From Planctomycetota bacterium (GTDB lineage Bacteria > Planctomycetota > Planctomycetia > Isosphaerales > Isosphaeraceae): a DNA stretch of 6,770 nucleotides. Under the pieces are notes generated by a model. It had not been told where the DNA came from, made no database searches, and saw nothing but the letters and a program-made list of their open reading frames with translations. The stretch lies in assembly GCA_021807585.1 (NCBI GenBank), contig JAKBCQ010000142.1:1-6770 (forward strand), given 5' to 3'. Made by a program: the position numbers and the translations under genes. Shown here piece after piece: positions 1-6,770 of the stretch; position 1 is the first letter of the stretch; every line of letters starts with the position of its first letter.

Positions 1-157
1 GAGCTAATCCGAAGATCTAATACATAAGTTCACACGCGACGATCCCCCCGATCTCCTCCGATCCCGTTGCATGTCGACCCTCGACCGGCGAAACTAGCTG
101 CTTCGATGCTCCGTTCCCCGCCGCGCGCGCCGCGTCGCTTTCCGTTTGGATCATCTT
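1..157. other. Non-coding leader upstream of the aminopeptidase
   Basis: I see no supported gene here. The first 35 bases are locally AT-richer and hold TAATAC/TACATA, which could be a -10 box, but the matching -35 region would lie at or beyond the window edge. A second pair, TTGCAT (67-72) and AAACTA (91-96) with an 18-base spacer, is weak. Bases 111-139 are almost pure GC, with alternating CG/GC. No Shine-Dalgarno-like purine run stands just ahead of the ATG at 158. What lies upstream of base 1 is unknown. Confidence 0.4.
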
Positions 158-1249
158 ATGCTTGCTGATACGTATCTTGATCGTTGGTCCGAATTACTCG
201 TCGATTATTGTTTGGCGCTTCAGCCGCTCGAGACGGTTTCGATCGGCGGCGAATGGGACGCCGCTCCGCTTGTCGACCGGTGCGCGCGGCGGGGGATTCA
301 ACGCGGGGCGAGGCCGATCATTCGGCTCGAGCCTCCCGGGCTTCGCGAGTTTTTTTTGCGCGAGGCTTCGCCCGAATTGCTCGAGCACGTTTCTCCGCTC
401 GAGCGGTTCGAGGCGCAAACCGTCGACGCGCGAATCCGGATCTCGGCCGAGAGCGACCTATCCGCCGCGGCGGCGATCGACCCCGCAAGGCAGGCGATCC
501 GCGACCGCGCCCTCGATCCCGTCCGCCGCGCCGCGGCGAAAAAACGGTGGACGCTCACGCAATATCCTACGCCGGCATATGCTCAAGCGGCTAACATGAG
601 TTTAGAAGAATATGAAAAGTTCGTGATATCGGCGATGTTTTTGGATCGTTCGGATCCGATCGAGGCTTGGCGCGAGCTGGGTCGATCGCAGGCGGGATTG
701 GCGAGTGCGATGACGCCCGTCGATACGATTCGGATCGAGGCCGAAGGGACCGATCTGAGATTATCGGTGAAGGGACGAACGTGGATCAATTCGGACGGCA
801 AGCGGAACATGCCTTCGGGCGAGATTTTCACGGGTCCGATCGAGGATTCGGCTTCGGGGCGGCTCCGGTGCGGATTCCCGGTGTATCGCGACGGTCGCGA
901 GATTGTGGGGATCGAGCTCGAGTTTCGCGACGGTTTGGTGGTTTCGGCTCGCGCGGATCGGGGCGAGGATTATTTGCTGGCGATGCTCGATCTCGATTCG
1001 GGGTCGCGGCGATTGGGGGAGTTGGGGATCGGTTTGAACGAGGGGATTCAGCGGTTTACGGGTAGTATTTTATATGATGAGAAGATAGGCGGGACGATTC
1101 ATGTGGCGTTGGGGAGGAGTTATCCCGAGACGGGCGGGGTGAACGAATCGGCGTTGCACTGGGATTTGATCGTCGACCTTCGTTCGGGGGGCCGGCTCTT
1201 GGCCGACGGCGAGCCGGTGATCGAGAACGGCAAGAGGGTTATGGGGTGA
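158..1249 (+). CDS. M29-family metallo-aminopeptidase (AmpS/AmpT/PepS-like)
   Basis: Probably a cytoplasmic metallo-aminopeptidase that removes N-terminal residues from peptides using two bound metal ions. Seen: 363 residues from the ATG, and the family signature blocks NMPSGEIFTGP (about 218-228), GIQRFTG, GTIHVALG and HWDLIVD. The expected metal and active-site residues can be placed at E222, E288, H315, Y322, H334 and D336. Their spacings (66 from E to E, 7 from H to Y, 2 from H to D) match what I recall for Thermus/Staphylococcus enzymes. H315 to H334 is only 19 residues, shorter than in those enzymes, where an extra loop lies between; I regard this as the short form of the family. No signal peptide or membrane segment is visible. 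An in-frame TTG at 146 would add four residues, but ATG 158 fits the usual family N-terminus better. The gene ends 172 bases before the helicase and is probably not in its operon. The second half is strongly G-rich on this strand, unlike the helicase gene. Confidence 0.93.
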   Translation: MLADTYLDRWSELLVDYCLALQPLETVSIGGEWDAAPLVDRCARRGIQRGARPIIRLEPPGLREFFLREASPELLEHVSPLERFEAQTVDARIRISAESDLSAAAAIDPARQAIRDRALDPVRRAAAKKRWTLTQYPTPAYAQAANMSLEEYEKFVISAMFLDRSDPIEAWRELGRSQAGLASAMTPVDTIRIEAEGTDLRLSVKGRTWINSDGKRNMPSGEIFTGPIEDSASGRLRCGFPVYRDGREIVGIELEFRDGLVVSARADRGEDYLLAMLDLDSGSRRLGELGIGLNEGIQRFTGSILYDEKIGGTIHVALGRSYPETGGVNESALHWDLIVDLRSGGRLLADGEPVIENGKRVMG

Positions 1250-1272
1250 GCCGATTTCGATATTGATCCCTT

Positions 1273-1308
1273 ATGTCGAAAAGGACCGAACGCCTCGAGT
1301 TTTCGCAT
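1273..1308. repeat. Imperfect inverted repeat in the intergenic gap
   Basis: The left arm ATG(t)CGAAAA (1273-1282) is complementary to the right arm TTTTCGCAT (1300-1308): nine pairs with one bulged T at 1276 and a 17-base loop. There is no GC-rich stem followed by a T run, so it does not look like an intrinsic terminator for the aminopeptidase. It could be an operator or leader-RNA hairpin for the helicase gene, or chance. Confidence 0.35.
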
Positions 1309-1314
1309 GAACGG

Positions 1315-1341
1315 TTGGTTGCAAGCTTTGGCCGATATGCT
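1315..1341 (+). promoter_or_regulatory. Weak promoter-like element before the helicase gene
   Basis: TTGGTT (1315-1320) and TATGCT (1336-1341) are separated by 15 bases, short of the 17 preferred by sigma-70. The placement, about 80 bases ahead of the helicase start in the only AT-richer part of the gap, is reasonable. The boxes are poor matches, so this is a candidate only. Confidence 0.18.
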
Positions 1342-1354
1342 AGTGTTAAAGATT

Positions 1355-1367
1355 GATCGAGTCGATC
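1355..1367. repeat. 13-base perfect palindrome GATCGA-G-TCGATC
   Basis: GATCGA at 1355-1360 is mirrored by TCGATC at 1362-1367 around a single G. It lies just downstream of the weak promoter-like boxes, where an operator would be expected. A one-base centre cannot form a full hairpin, so it would act as DNA rather than RNA. GATCG-type words are very common in this window, so chance is a serious alternative. Confidence 0.25.
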
Positions 1368-1405
1368 GGAGTTTTTCATCCTTGAAGCGATCGCCGCGAA
1401 GCGAC

Positions 1406-1412
1406 GAAGGGA
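1406..1412 (+). promoter_or_regulatory. Partial Shine-Dalgarno for the helicase gene
   Basis: The purine run GAAGGGA stands nine bases before the ATG at 1422. It is only a partial match to AGGAGG, but it is the best site in the region and supports this start. The protein's opening residues also match the usual start of its family. Confidence 0.4.
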
Positions 1413-1421
1413 CGGCGTGAG

Positions 1422-4400
1422 ATGGACGTTTTTAAGTTACAAAAAGATCTGATTCATTCGTATTCCAATTACGTACAAAGCTTTATTAATATCGCCGATC
1501 CGCGGATTAAAGATATCGTTAAATCCGATCTGACAGAAGGTCTACTTTGGCCCGATCCGTTGGTGCAGCTCAACCCCTCGTTTAAGGCCGGGAAAACGAT
1601 CGACGAATTGGTAGCTGAAGGAATATTACATAAGGAATGCGCGAACATTTTTCGCAAGAAAAAAAACGCGACGGGCGCCGATCGGCGGATCACGCTTCAT
1701 CGTCATCAGGAGGAGGCGATCCGGGTCGCGAGCCGAGATCGAAACTACGTATTGACGACGGGAACGGGATCGGGAAAAAGCCTCGCGTACATCATTCCAA
1801 TCGTCGATCGCGTGTTGAAGAAAGGTCGCGGATCGGGAGCGACCGCGATCGTCGTTTACCCGATGAACGCTCTCGTGAATAGTCAAGAAAAAGAACTCGA
1901 AAAATTTTTAAAGGAGGGTTTTCCCGATTCGAAAGGCCCCGTTTCGTTCGCCGGCTACACCGGGCAGGAGAACGAAACGATCAAAAACGAGATCGTCGCC
2001 AATCCTCCCGATATCCTTTTGACAAATTATGTCATGCTCGAATTGATGTTGACGAGGCCGAAGGAGCGGCCCCTCGTCGCCGCGGCCAAGGGGCTTCGGT
2101 TCCTCGTCTTCGACGAACTGCACACGTATCGAGGTCGCCAGGGTAGCGACGTTTCGCTTCTGGCCAGGCGGGCTCGCGAGGCGTTCGAGGCGCCCGAATT
2201 GCGCTTCGTCGGCACGTCGGCGACGATCGCCGCGGAGAAGACTTTCGACGAAAGTCGCGTCAATGTCGCTCGAGTCGCGTCTCGAATCTTCGGAGTCGCG
2301 GTCGAACCCGAAGATGTGATCGGCGAAACCCTCAAACGAGCCACCCCCGATCGCGATCTCGCCGATCCCGATTTCCTCGACAAACTAAAGGAGCGTTTGA
2401 ACGATCAGGATTACACGCCTCAATCCGATTACGCGTCGTTCATCGCCGATCCGCTCTCGAGCTGGATCGAGAGCGAGTTTGGAGTAAAGAAAGAAACAGA
2501 AGCGGGAGGAAGGCTCGTCCGCGCCGTGCCGATCAGTCTCACGGGAAACGAAGGCGCCGCTCGAAAGCTCGCTCTTGCGACCGGAGTCGACGAATCGCGC
2601 TGCGTCGATCGGATCAAGGAAACGTTGCTCGCCGGAATGAAAATCGCCGACCCCGTCGCGGGTTCGCCCGTTTTCGCCTTCAGACTCCACCAATTTATCA
2701 GCCGCGGCGATTCCGTTTACGCATCGATCGAAACCGAGGACCGAAGATATCTGACGCTCAATAGGCTCCGCTTTGTTCCCGGGGATAGAGGCAAAATTCT
2801 CCTTCCGCTCGTCTTCTGTCGCGAATGCGGCCAAGATTACTACGTCGTTCGCTCGAATAGTAATAAATCTAAAGGTAAACGAGCTTTTATCGAGCGAGAT
2901 ATCGGCGATCGATACCGAAGCGACGATTCAATCCCTGGATTTCTTTATATCAACAACCAAAATCAATGGCCGATCGACGACCAAAAAATCGCCGCGCGAA
3001 TCCCCGAGGATTGGCTCGAAGAACGCGACGGCGCGCTCGTTTGTCGCAGGGAACGGAAGAAAAACTTGCCCGAACAGATTCGCGTCGCCCCCGACGGTTC
3101 GGTGGACGATTCGGGGGTCGAGGCGCGGTTCGTCGAGGCGCCGTTCATCTTTTGCCTCAACTGCGGAGTCTCGTACAACGCTCGTCAGCGGTCCGATTTC
3201 AGCAAACTCGCGAGTTTGAGCTCCGAGGGACGAAGCACCGCGACGACCGTCCTCGGCGCCTCGGCGCTCAATTTAATCAAATCAACAGATCTTAAAACAG
3301 ATGAGAAAAAAATACTCAGTTTCACCGATAATCGTCAAGACGCTTCGCTTCAGGCGGGGCATTTCAACGATTTCATCGAGGTCGGTTTGCTCCGCGGCGC
3401 GCTCTACAAAGCGGTGAAAGAAGCCGGTGAAGCGGGGATTACCCACGAATCGCTCACTCACGCCGTTTTCAACGCCCTCGCGCTCGATATCGCCGAATTC
3501 GCGAGCGATCCGGGGGTGCAATATTCGGCGAAAGAAGACACCGACAAAGCCCTCCGCGAAGTTTTGGGATATCGCCTTTATCGCGATCTCAAACGAGGCT
3601 GGAGGGTCGCCTCGCCTAATCTCGAACAATGCGGGCTGCTCGAAATCGCCTACCGATCGCTCGACGAATTATGCCGCGACGACGCGGTTTGGCGGGGAAA
3701 ACGCGGCGAATTGGCCGCGGCGTCGATCGAAACACGTGAAAAAATCGCGAAGGTCTTACTTGATTATATGCGTCGTGAAAGCGCGATCAAAGTGTACTAC
3801 CTGTCGGCTTCGAATCAGGATCGCATCAAACAACTTAGTTCGCAACGCCTCGTCGAACCATGGGCGATCGACGAAAACGAAACGTTTGAATCCGCCAAAA
3901 TCCTCTACCCGCGATCGCGCAAACCCTCGAAAGACGATCCCTCGGGGGTCTTCCTCAGCCCGCGCGGCGGCTTCGGCCAATACCTCGCGCGCAACGGCGT
4001 GTTTCCCGGGAACAAAAATCCGATCAAACTCGCCGACCGCGAGGAGATCATTCGAGATTTGCTGGAATGTCTTCGTGTCGCGGGTTTGGTCGAGATCGTC
4101 TCGCCGTCGACCGATCGCTCCGAAATCCCCGGCTATCAGCTAGTCGCCGCGTCGCTGGTTTGGAAAGCCGGCGACGGTGTTCAGCCGTTCCGCGATCCGA
4201 TCCGCACGCCGAACCCTCCTTCGACTGGAGGAACGGCGAACGCGTTCTTCGTCGATTTCTACAAAACCTGGGCGATCCAATTGCGACGCATGTCCGCGAG
4301 GGAACACACCGCGCAGGTTCCATCACAGAATCGCATCGAACGCGAAGCGAATTTCCGCGATGGGAAATTGCCGATCCTCTTCTGCTCGCCGACGATGGAG

Positions 4401-6629
4401 TTGGGCGTCGATATCGCCGGCTTGAACGTCGTCAATCTCCGCAACGTTCCACCCACCCCCGCCAACTACGCGCAGCGAAGCGGTCGAGCCGGCAGAAGCG
4501 GCAATCCCGCATTGGTTTACACATATTGCACAACGGGAAGTCCTCACGATCAATATTTCTTCAAGCGATCCGATCGCATGGTCGCGGGAGCGATCGCCAC
4601 GCCCCGACTCGATCTCACCAATGAAGATCTCGTCCGATCTCACGTCCACGCGGTTTGGCTCGCCGCCACGGGGCAAGAACTCGGCTTGTCGCTCGGAGAG
4701 TTGCTCGATCTCTCCGATTCGCAAAATCCCACGCTCGAGCTCAAAGCCGAGGTGAAAGAAAGGCTCGCTTGGCCCAAGGCTCGCGAACGCGCTCGGGAAC
4801 GCGCCGGACGGATCTTAAAAACGTTTGAAGATGAACTCAAACATGCCGATTGGTATTCCGAACGCTGGCTCGACGACGTCCTCGACAAGGCTCTCCTCCG
4901 CTTCGACGACGCTTGCGATCGCTGGCGCGATCTCTACCGCGCCGCGCTCAAACAACGCTCCGTGCAAGATCGTGTCATCGTCGACGCTTCAAAAAAACCG
5001 GCCGAAAAAGATACAGCCAAACGGCTCCGCGCCGAGGCCGAATCGCAAATGGCGCTCCTCACCCAGACGAGCGAGATCGTTCAAGCCGATTTTTATAGTT
5101 ACCGCTATTTCGCCGGCGAGGGCTTTTTACCCGGCTACAACTTTCCCAGACTCCCCCTCTCGGCTTACATCCCCGGAAGACGCGCCGGCAAAGGCCGCGA
5201 CGACTACCTCTCGCGTCCCAGATTCCTCGCGATCTCCGAATTCGGTCCTCGTACGTTCATCTATCACGAAGGCTCGCGTTATAAAATCAATCGCGTGATC
5301 CTCCCCGTCGGCGAAAACGACGTTTTAACTCAACGCGCCAAAATCTGTAAGAAATGCGGTTATCTTCACCCGATGACCGACGAAGCGGGGCCCGATTTGT
5401 GCGAGGATTGCTCGGCCGAGCTCGATTTTCCGCATTCGGGGCTCTTTCGTCTCGCCAACGTTTCGGCCAAACGGCGCGATCGGATCAACTGCGACGAGGA
5501 GGAACGCGTCAAGCTCGGCTTCGACATCGTCACCTCGGTTCGCTTCGGCGACCGCGACGGTAGAGCCTCGCGACGCAACGCGACCGTCGAATGCGACGGT
5601 GAACCCCTCGTCGAACTCGCCTACGGTCCCGCCGCCACGCTTTGGCGGATCAATCAAGGCGAAAAACGCCGAAAAAATCCCAACCAACTCGGCTTCGTCC
5701 TCGATCTCGAACGCGGCTACTGGGCCAAATCCGAATCCGAAACCGACGACGATGGCGAATCGGTCGAATCCGACGACCCGATGTCGAGGCTCACCGAACG
5801 AGTCGTCCCCTTCGTCGAGGATCATCGCAACGTACTCGTCTTTTCGTTTTCAGAAGAAATTGATCGTGATATAAAAGAAACGTTCATGGCTTCAATCCAG
5901 GCGGCGCTCAAATCGGCGATCCAGATCGAGTACCAGCTCGAGGACGCCGAACTCGCCGCCGAGCCTCTTCCTTCGACCGACGATCGCCGTCGGATTCTTA
6001 TGTACGAATCCGCCGAGGGGGGCGCGGGGGTGCTGCGACGCATCGTCGACGAATCCGACGCGATCGGTAAAATCGCCCGCGGCGCGCTCGAATTGTGCCA
6101 TTACCACCGCGATACCGCCGAAGATCTTAAACGATCCCCCAAATCCCGCGAAGACTGCGAGGCCGCCTGTTATGATTGTTTAATGAATTATTACAATCAA
6201 ACCGATCACGATAAACTTGACAGGACGAAAATTCGCGATTTTCTCGTTAAACTCGCGCGCTCCTCGGTGAAAACCGCCCCCGTCGATTCGACCCGCGAGG
6301 AGCATCTCGAATCCCTCGCGCGGCTCGCGGGTTCCGATCTCGAACGCGATTGGTTACAAAGGCTCGATCAAATGCGACTCCTCCTCCCCGATAAGGCCCA
6401 GGCTTACATGCCCGAATTCCAAACCAGGCCCGATTTCACCTACTCTTCGAAACAAACCGTCGTTTATATCGACGGCCCCGATCACGATCACCCCGATCGC
6501 CACGCCCGCGACCGCGCCCAAACCGCCGACCTCGAAGACGCCGGCTACACCGTCGTTCGCTTCGGTTATCGAGAAAACTGGGATATGATTATCAATAAAT
6601 ATCCTGGAATCTTCGGGAGGCCTTCATGA
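1422..6629 (+). CDS. Giant DISARM-like SF2 helicase with DUF1998/MZB zinc domain and nuclease-like C-terminus
   Basis: A 1735-residue, probably cytoplasmic, ATP-driven DNA helicase or translocase, likely for phage defence. RecA1 (about 90-290) has HRHQ (93-96), Walker A TGTGSGKS (113-120, K119), [10 protein letters not shown] (146-155), DELH (231-234) and GTSATI (264-269). RecA2 has [18 protein letters not shown] (634-651), [10 protein letters not shown] (989-998) and QRSGRAGR (1018-1025). Two long insertions split the core: about 290-630, carrying C466/C469 and C578/C581, and about 652-980. A charged, probably helical stretch follows (about 1104-1215), then a four-cysteine cluster C1309/C1312/C1327/C1330, an acidic linker (about 1437-1452) and a DUF1998/MZB-type domain with [10 protein letters not shown] (1528-1537) and C1559, C1579, C1583, C1586. 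The tail (about 1627-1732) resembles DUF559/Vsr nucleases (E1641, D1671, D1684-G1685, H1688). Known: DISARM splits helicase (DrmA) and DUF1998 (DrmB) into two proteins; MrfA-type repair helicases also carry MZB but are much shorter. Inferred: a fused DISARM-related subunit. The reading frame is intact. The helicase call is firm; the defence role is probable; nuclease activity is uncertain. Confidence 0.93.
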   Translation: MDVFKLQKDLIHSYSNYVQSFINIADPRIKDIVKSDLTEGLLWPDPLVQLNPSFKAGKTIDELVAEGILHKECANIFRKKKNATGADRRITLHRHQEEAIRVASRDRNYVLTTGTGSGKSLAYIIPIVDRVLKKGRGSGATAIVVYPMNALVNSQEKELEKFLKEGFPDSKGPVSFAGYTGQENETIKNEIVANPPDILLTNYVMLELMLTRPKERPLVAAAKGLRFLVFDELHTYRGRQGSDVSLLARRAREAFEAPELRFVGTSATIAAEKTFDESRVNVARVASRIFGVAVEPEDVIGETLKRATPDRDLADPDFLDKLKERLNDQDYTPQSDYASFIADPLSSWIESEFGVKKETEAGGRLVRAVPISLTGNEGAARKLALATGVDESRCVDRIKETLLAGMKIADPVAGSPVFAFRLHQFISRGDSVYASIETEDRRYLTLNRLRFVPGDRGKILLPLVFCRECGQDYYVVRSNSNKSKGKRAFIERDIGDRYRSDDSIPGFLYINNQNQWPIDDQKIAARIPEDWLEERDGALVCRRERKKNLPEQIRVAPDGSVDDSGVEARFVEAPFIFCLNCGVSYNARQRSDFSKLASLSSEGRSTATTVLGASALNLIKSTDLKTDEKKILSFTDNRQDASLQAGHFNDFIEVGLLRGALYKAVKEAGEAGITHESLTHAVFNALALDIAEFASDPGVQYSAKEDTDKALREVLGYRLYRDLKRGWRVASPNLEQCGLLEIAYRSLDELCRDDAVWRGKRGELAAASIETREKIAKVLLDYMRRESAIKVYYLSASNQDRIKQLSSQRLVEPWAIDENETFESAKILYPRSRKPSKDDPSGVFLSPRGGFGQYLARNGVFPGNKNPIKLADREEIIRDLLECLRVAGLVEIVSPSTDRSEIPGYQLVAASLVWKAGDGVQPFRDPIRTPNPPSTGGTANAFFVDFYKTWAIQLRRMSAREHTAQVPSQNRIEREANFRDGKLPILFCSPTMELGVDIAGLNVVNLRNVPPTPANYAQRSGRAGRSGNPALVYTYCTTGSPHDQYFFKRSDRMVAGAIATPRLDLTNEDLVRSHVHAVWLAATGQELGLSLGELLDLSDSQNPTLELKAEVKERLAWPKARERARERAGRILKTFEDELKHADWYSERWLDDVLDKALLRFDDACDRWRDLYRAALKQRSVQDRVIVDASKKPAEKDTAKRLRAEAESQMALLTQTSEIVQADFYSYRYFAGEGFLPGYNFPRLPLSAYIPGRRAGKGRDDYLSRPRFLAISEFGPRTFIYHEGSRYKINRVILPVGENDVLTQRAKICKKCGYLHPMTDEAGPDLCEDCSAELDFPHSGLFRLANVSAKRRDRINCDEEERVKLGFDIVTSVRFGDRDGRASRRNATVECDGEPLVELAYGPAATLWRINQGEKRRKNPNQLGFVLDLERGYWAKSESETDDDGESVESDDPMSRLTERVVPFVEDHRNVLVFSFSEEIDRDIKETFMASIQAALKSAIQIEYQLEDAELAAEPLPSTDDRRRILMYESAEGGAGVLRRIVDESDAIGKIARGALELCHYHRDTAEDLKRSPKSREDCEAACYDCLMNYYNQTDHDKLDRTKIRDFLVKLARSSVKTAPVDSTREEHLESLARLAGSDLERDWLQRLDQMRLLLPDKAQAYMPEFQTRPDFTYSSKQTVVYIDGPDHDHPDRHARDRAQTADLEDAGYTVVRFGYRENWDMIINKYPGIFGRPS
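6615..6620 (+). promoter_or_regulatory. Strong Shine-Dalgarno for the third gene
   Basis: GGGAGG lies inside the last codons of the helicase gene, five bases before the ATG at 6626. It is the best ribosome site in the window and fixes the start of the overlapping gene. Confidence 0.75.
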
Positions 6630-6770
6630 CTTTCGCCGCGGGGTCGCTCGTCAAAACGCGCGGCCGGGAGTGGGTCGTGCTTCCGGGATCGGATGATCAA
6701 ATGCTGATCATTCGACCGCTGGGAGGGACCGACGCCGAGATCGCGGGAGTTTTGACGGCGCTCGAGCGAG
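6626..6770 (+). CDS. N-terminus of a coupled downstream gene, probably an SNF2-type helicase (partial)
   Basis: An open frame of 48 codons runs off the window end. The ATG overlaps the helicase stop as ATGA and has GGGAGG at good spacing, so the two genes are almost certainly co-transcribed and translationally coupled. The visible protein starts with [20 protein letters not shown], followed by a hydrophobic strand and [12 protein letters not shown], which looks like a small beta-rich N-terminal module. From memory, proteins beginning with this [15 protein letters not shown] pattern and the RPLGG motif are large SNF2/helicase-C proteins encoded next to DUF1998 helicases in DISARM-like loci. 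No helicase motif is inside the window, so the product is inferred from the N-terminus and the context alone. That this is a real gene is near certain; the function is moderately likely. Confidence 0.7.
   Translation, partial: MTFAAGSLVKTRGREWVVLPGSDDQMLIIRPLGGTDAEIAGVLTALER

Noticed and set aside
146..157. TTG start four codons upstream of the aminopeptidase ATG
   Set aside because: No Shine-Dalgarno precedes it, and the family N-terminus fits the ATG at 158. It cannot be fully excluded, since the ATG also lacks a clear ribosome site.
1319..1341. TTGCAA with TATGCT as a promoter pair
   Set aside because: The spacer is only 11 bases, too short for a sigma-70 promoter.
1351..1380. Possible intrinsic terminator (palindrome followed by GAGTTTTTC)
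   Set aside because: The palindrome centre is one base, so the stem shrinks to four weak pairs, and the T run is short and not directly adjacent.
2385..2834. Antisense open frame of 149 codons inside the helicase gene
   Set aside because: No recognisable motif or ribosome site; it overlaps an intact gene.
4067..4624. Alternative + strand frame of 185 codons inside the helicase gene
   Set aside because: It is Arg/Ser-rich out-of-frame translation across helicase motifs V and VI, which are clearly real in the main frame.
5325..5825. Antisense open frame of 166 codons inside the helicase gene
   Set aside because: It lies opposite a well-recognised protein, has low-complexity Gly/Val/Phe/Ala composition and is explained by GC-rich coding sequence on the other strand.
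1422..6629. Assignment of the large protein as a plain MrfA/YprA repair helicase
   Set aside because: It shares the MZB cysteines and SF2 core, but it is more than twice as long, has extra zinc knuckles and a nuclease-like tail, and is coupled to a probable SNF2-type gene.

Overview
The window is a GC-rich bacterial segment with two complete genes and the beginning of a third, all on the + strand. It reads as the edge of an antiphage-defence-type operon placed next to an ordinary metabolic gene. The organism cannot be named. Coding sequence is rich in CGATCG hexamers. Only the third gene has a strong Shine-Dalgarno site; the first two starts have weak ones or none. No RNA gene, CRISPR array, insertion sequence or attachment site is visible.

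Layout. 1-157: non-coding leader with no convincing promoter. 158-1249: an M29-family metallo-aminopeptidase with its metal-ligand set intact. 1250-1421: a 172-base gap with an imperfect inverted repeat, a short palindrome and at most a weak promoter-like element. 1422-6629: a 1735-residue protein combining an SF2 helicase, three cysteine clusters, a DUF1998/MZB zinc domain and a C-terminal segment resembling a PD-(D/E)xK/DUF559/Vsr-type nuclease. 6626-6770: the first 48 codons of a third gene, overlapping the helicase stop as ATGA and preceded by GGGAGG. Its N-terminus resembles, from memory, SNF2-type helicases found beside such DUF1998 helicases.

Working model (inference). The aminopeptidase is probably a flanking housekeeping gene. 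The helicase-nuclease and the translationally coupled downstream gene form the first two members of a DISARM-like operon. In DISARM, the DEAD-type helicase (DrmA) and the DUF1998 protein (DrmB) are separate. Here both modules, plus a possible nuclease, sit in one chain. Any methyltransferase, PLD or other partner would lie downstream of base 6770 and cannot be judged. The most rewarding points are the fused architecture, the non-canonical nuclease-like tail, the split zinc knuckle in the helicase core, and the tight coupling to the third gene.
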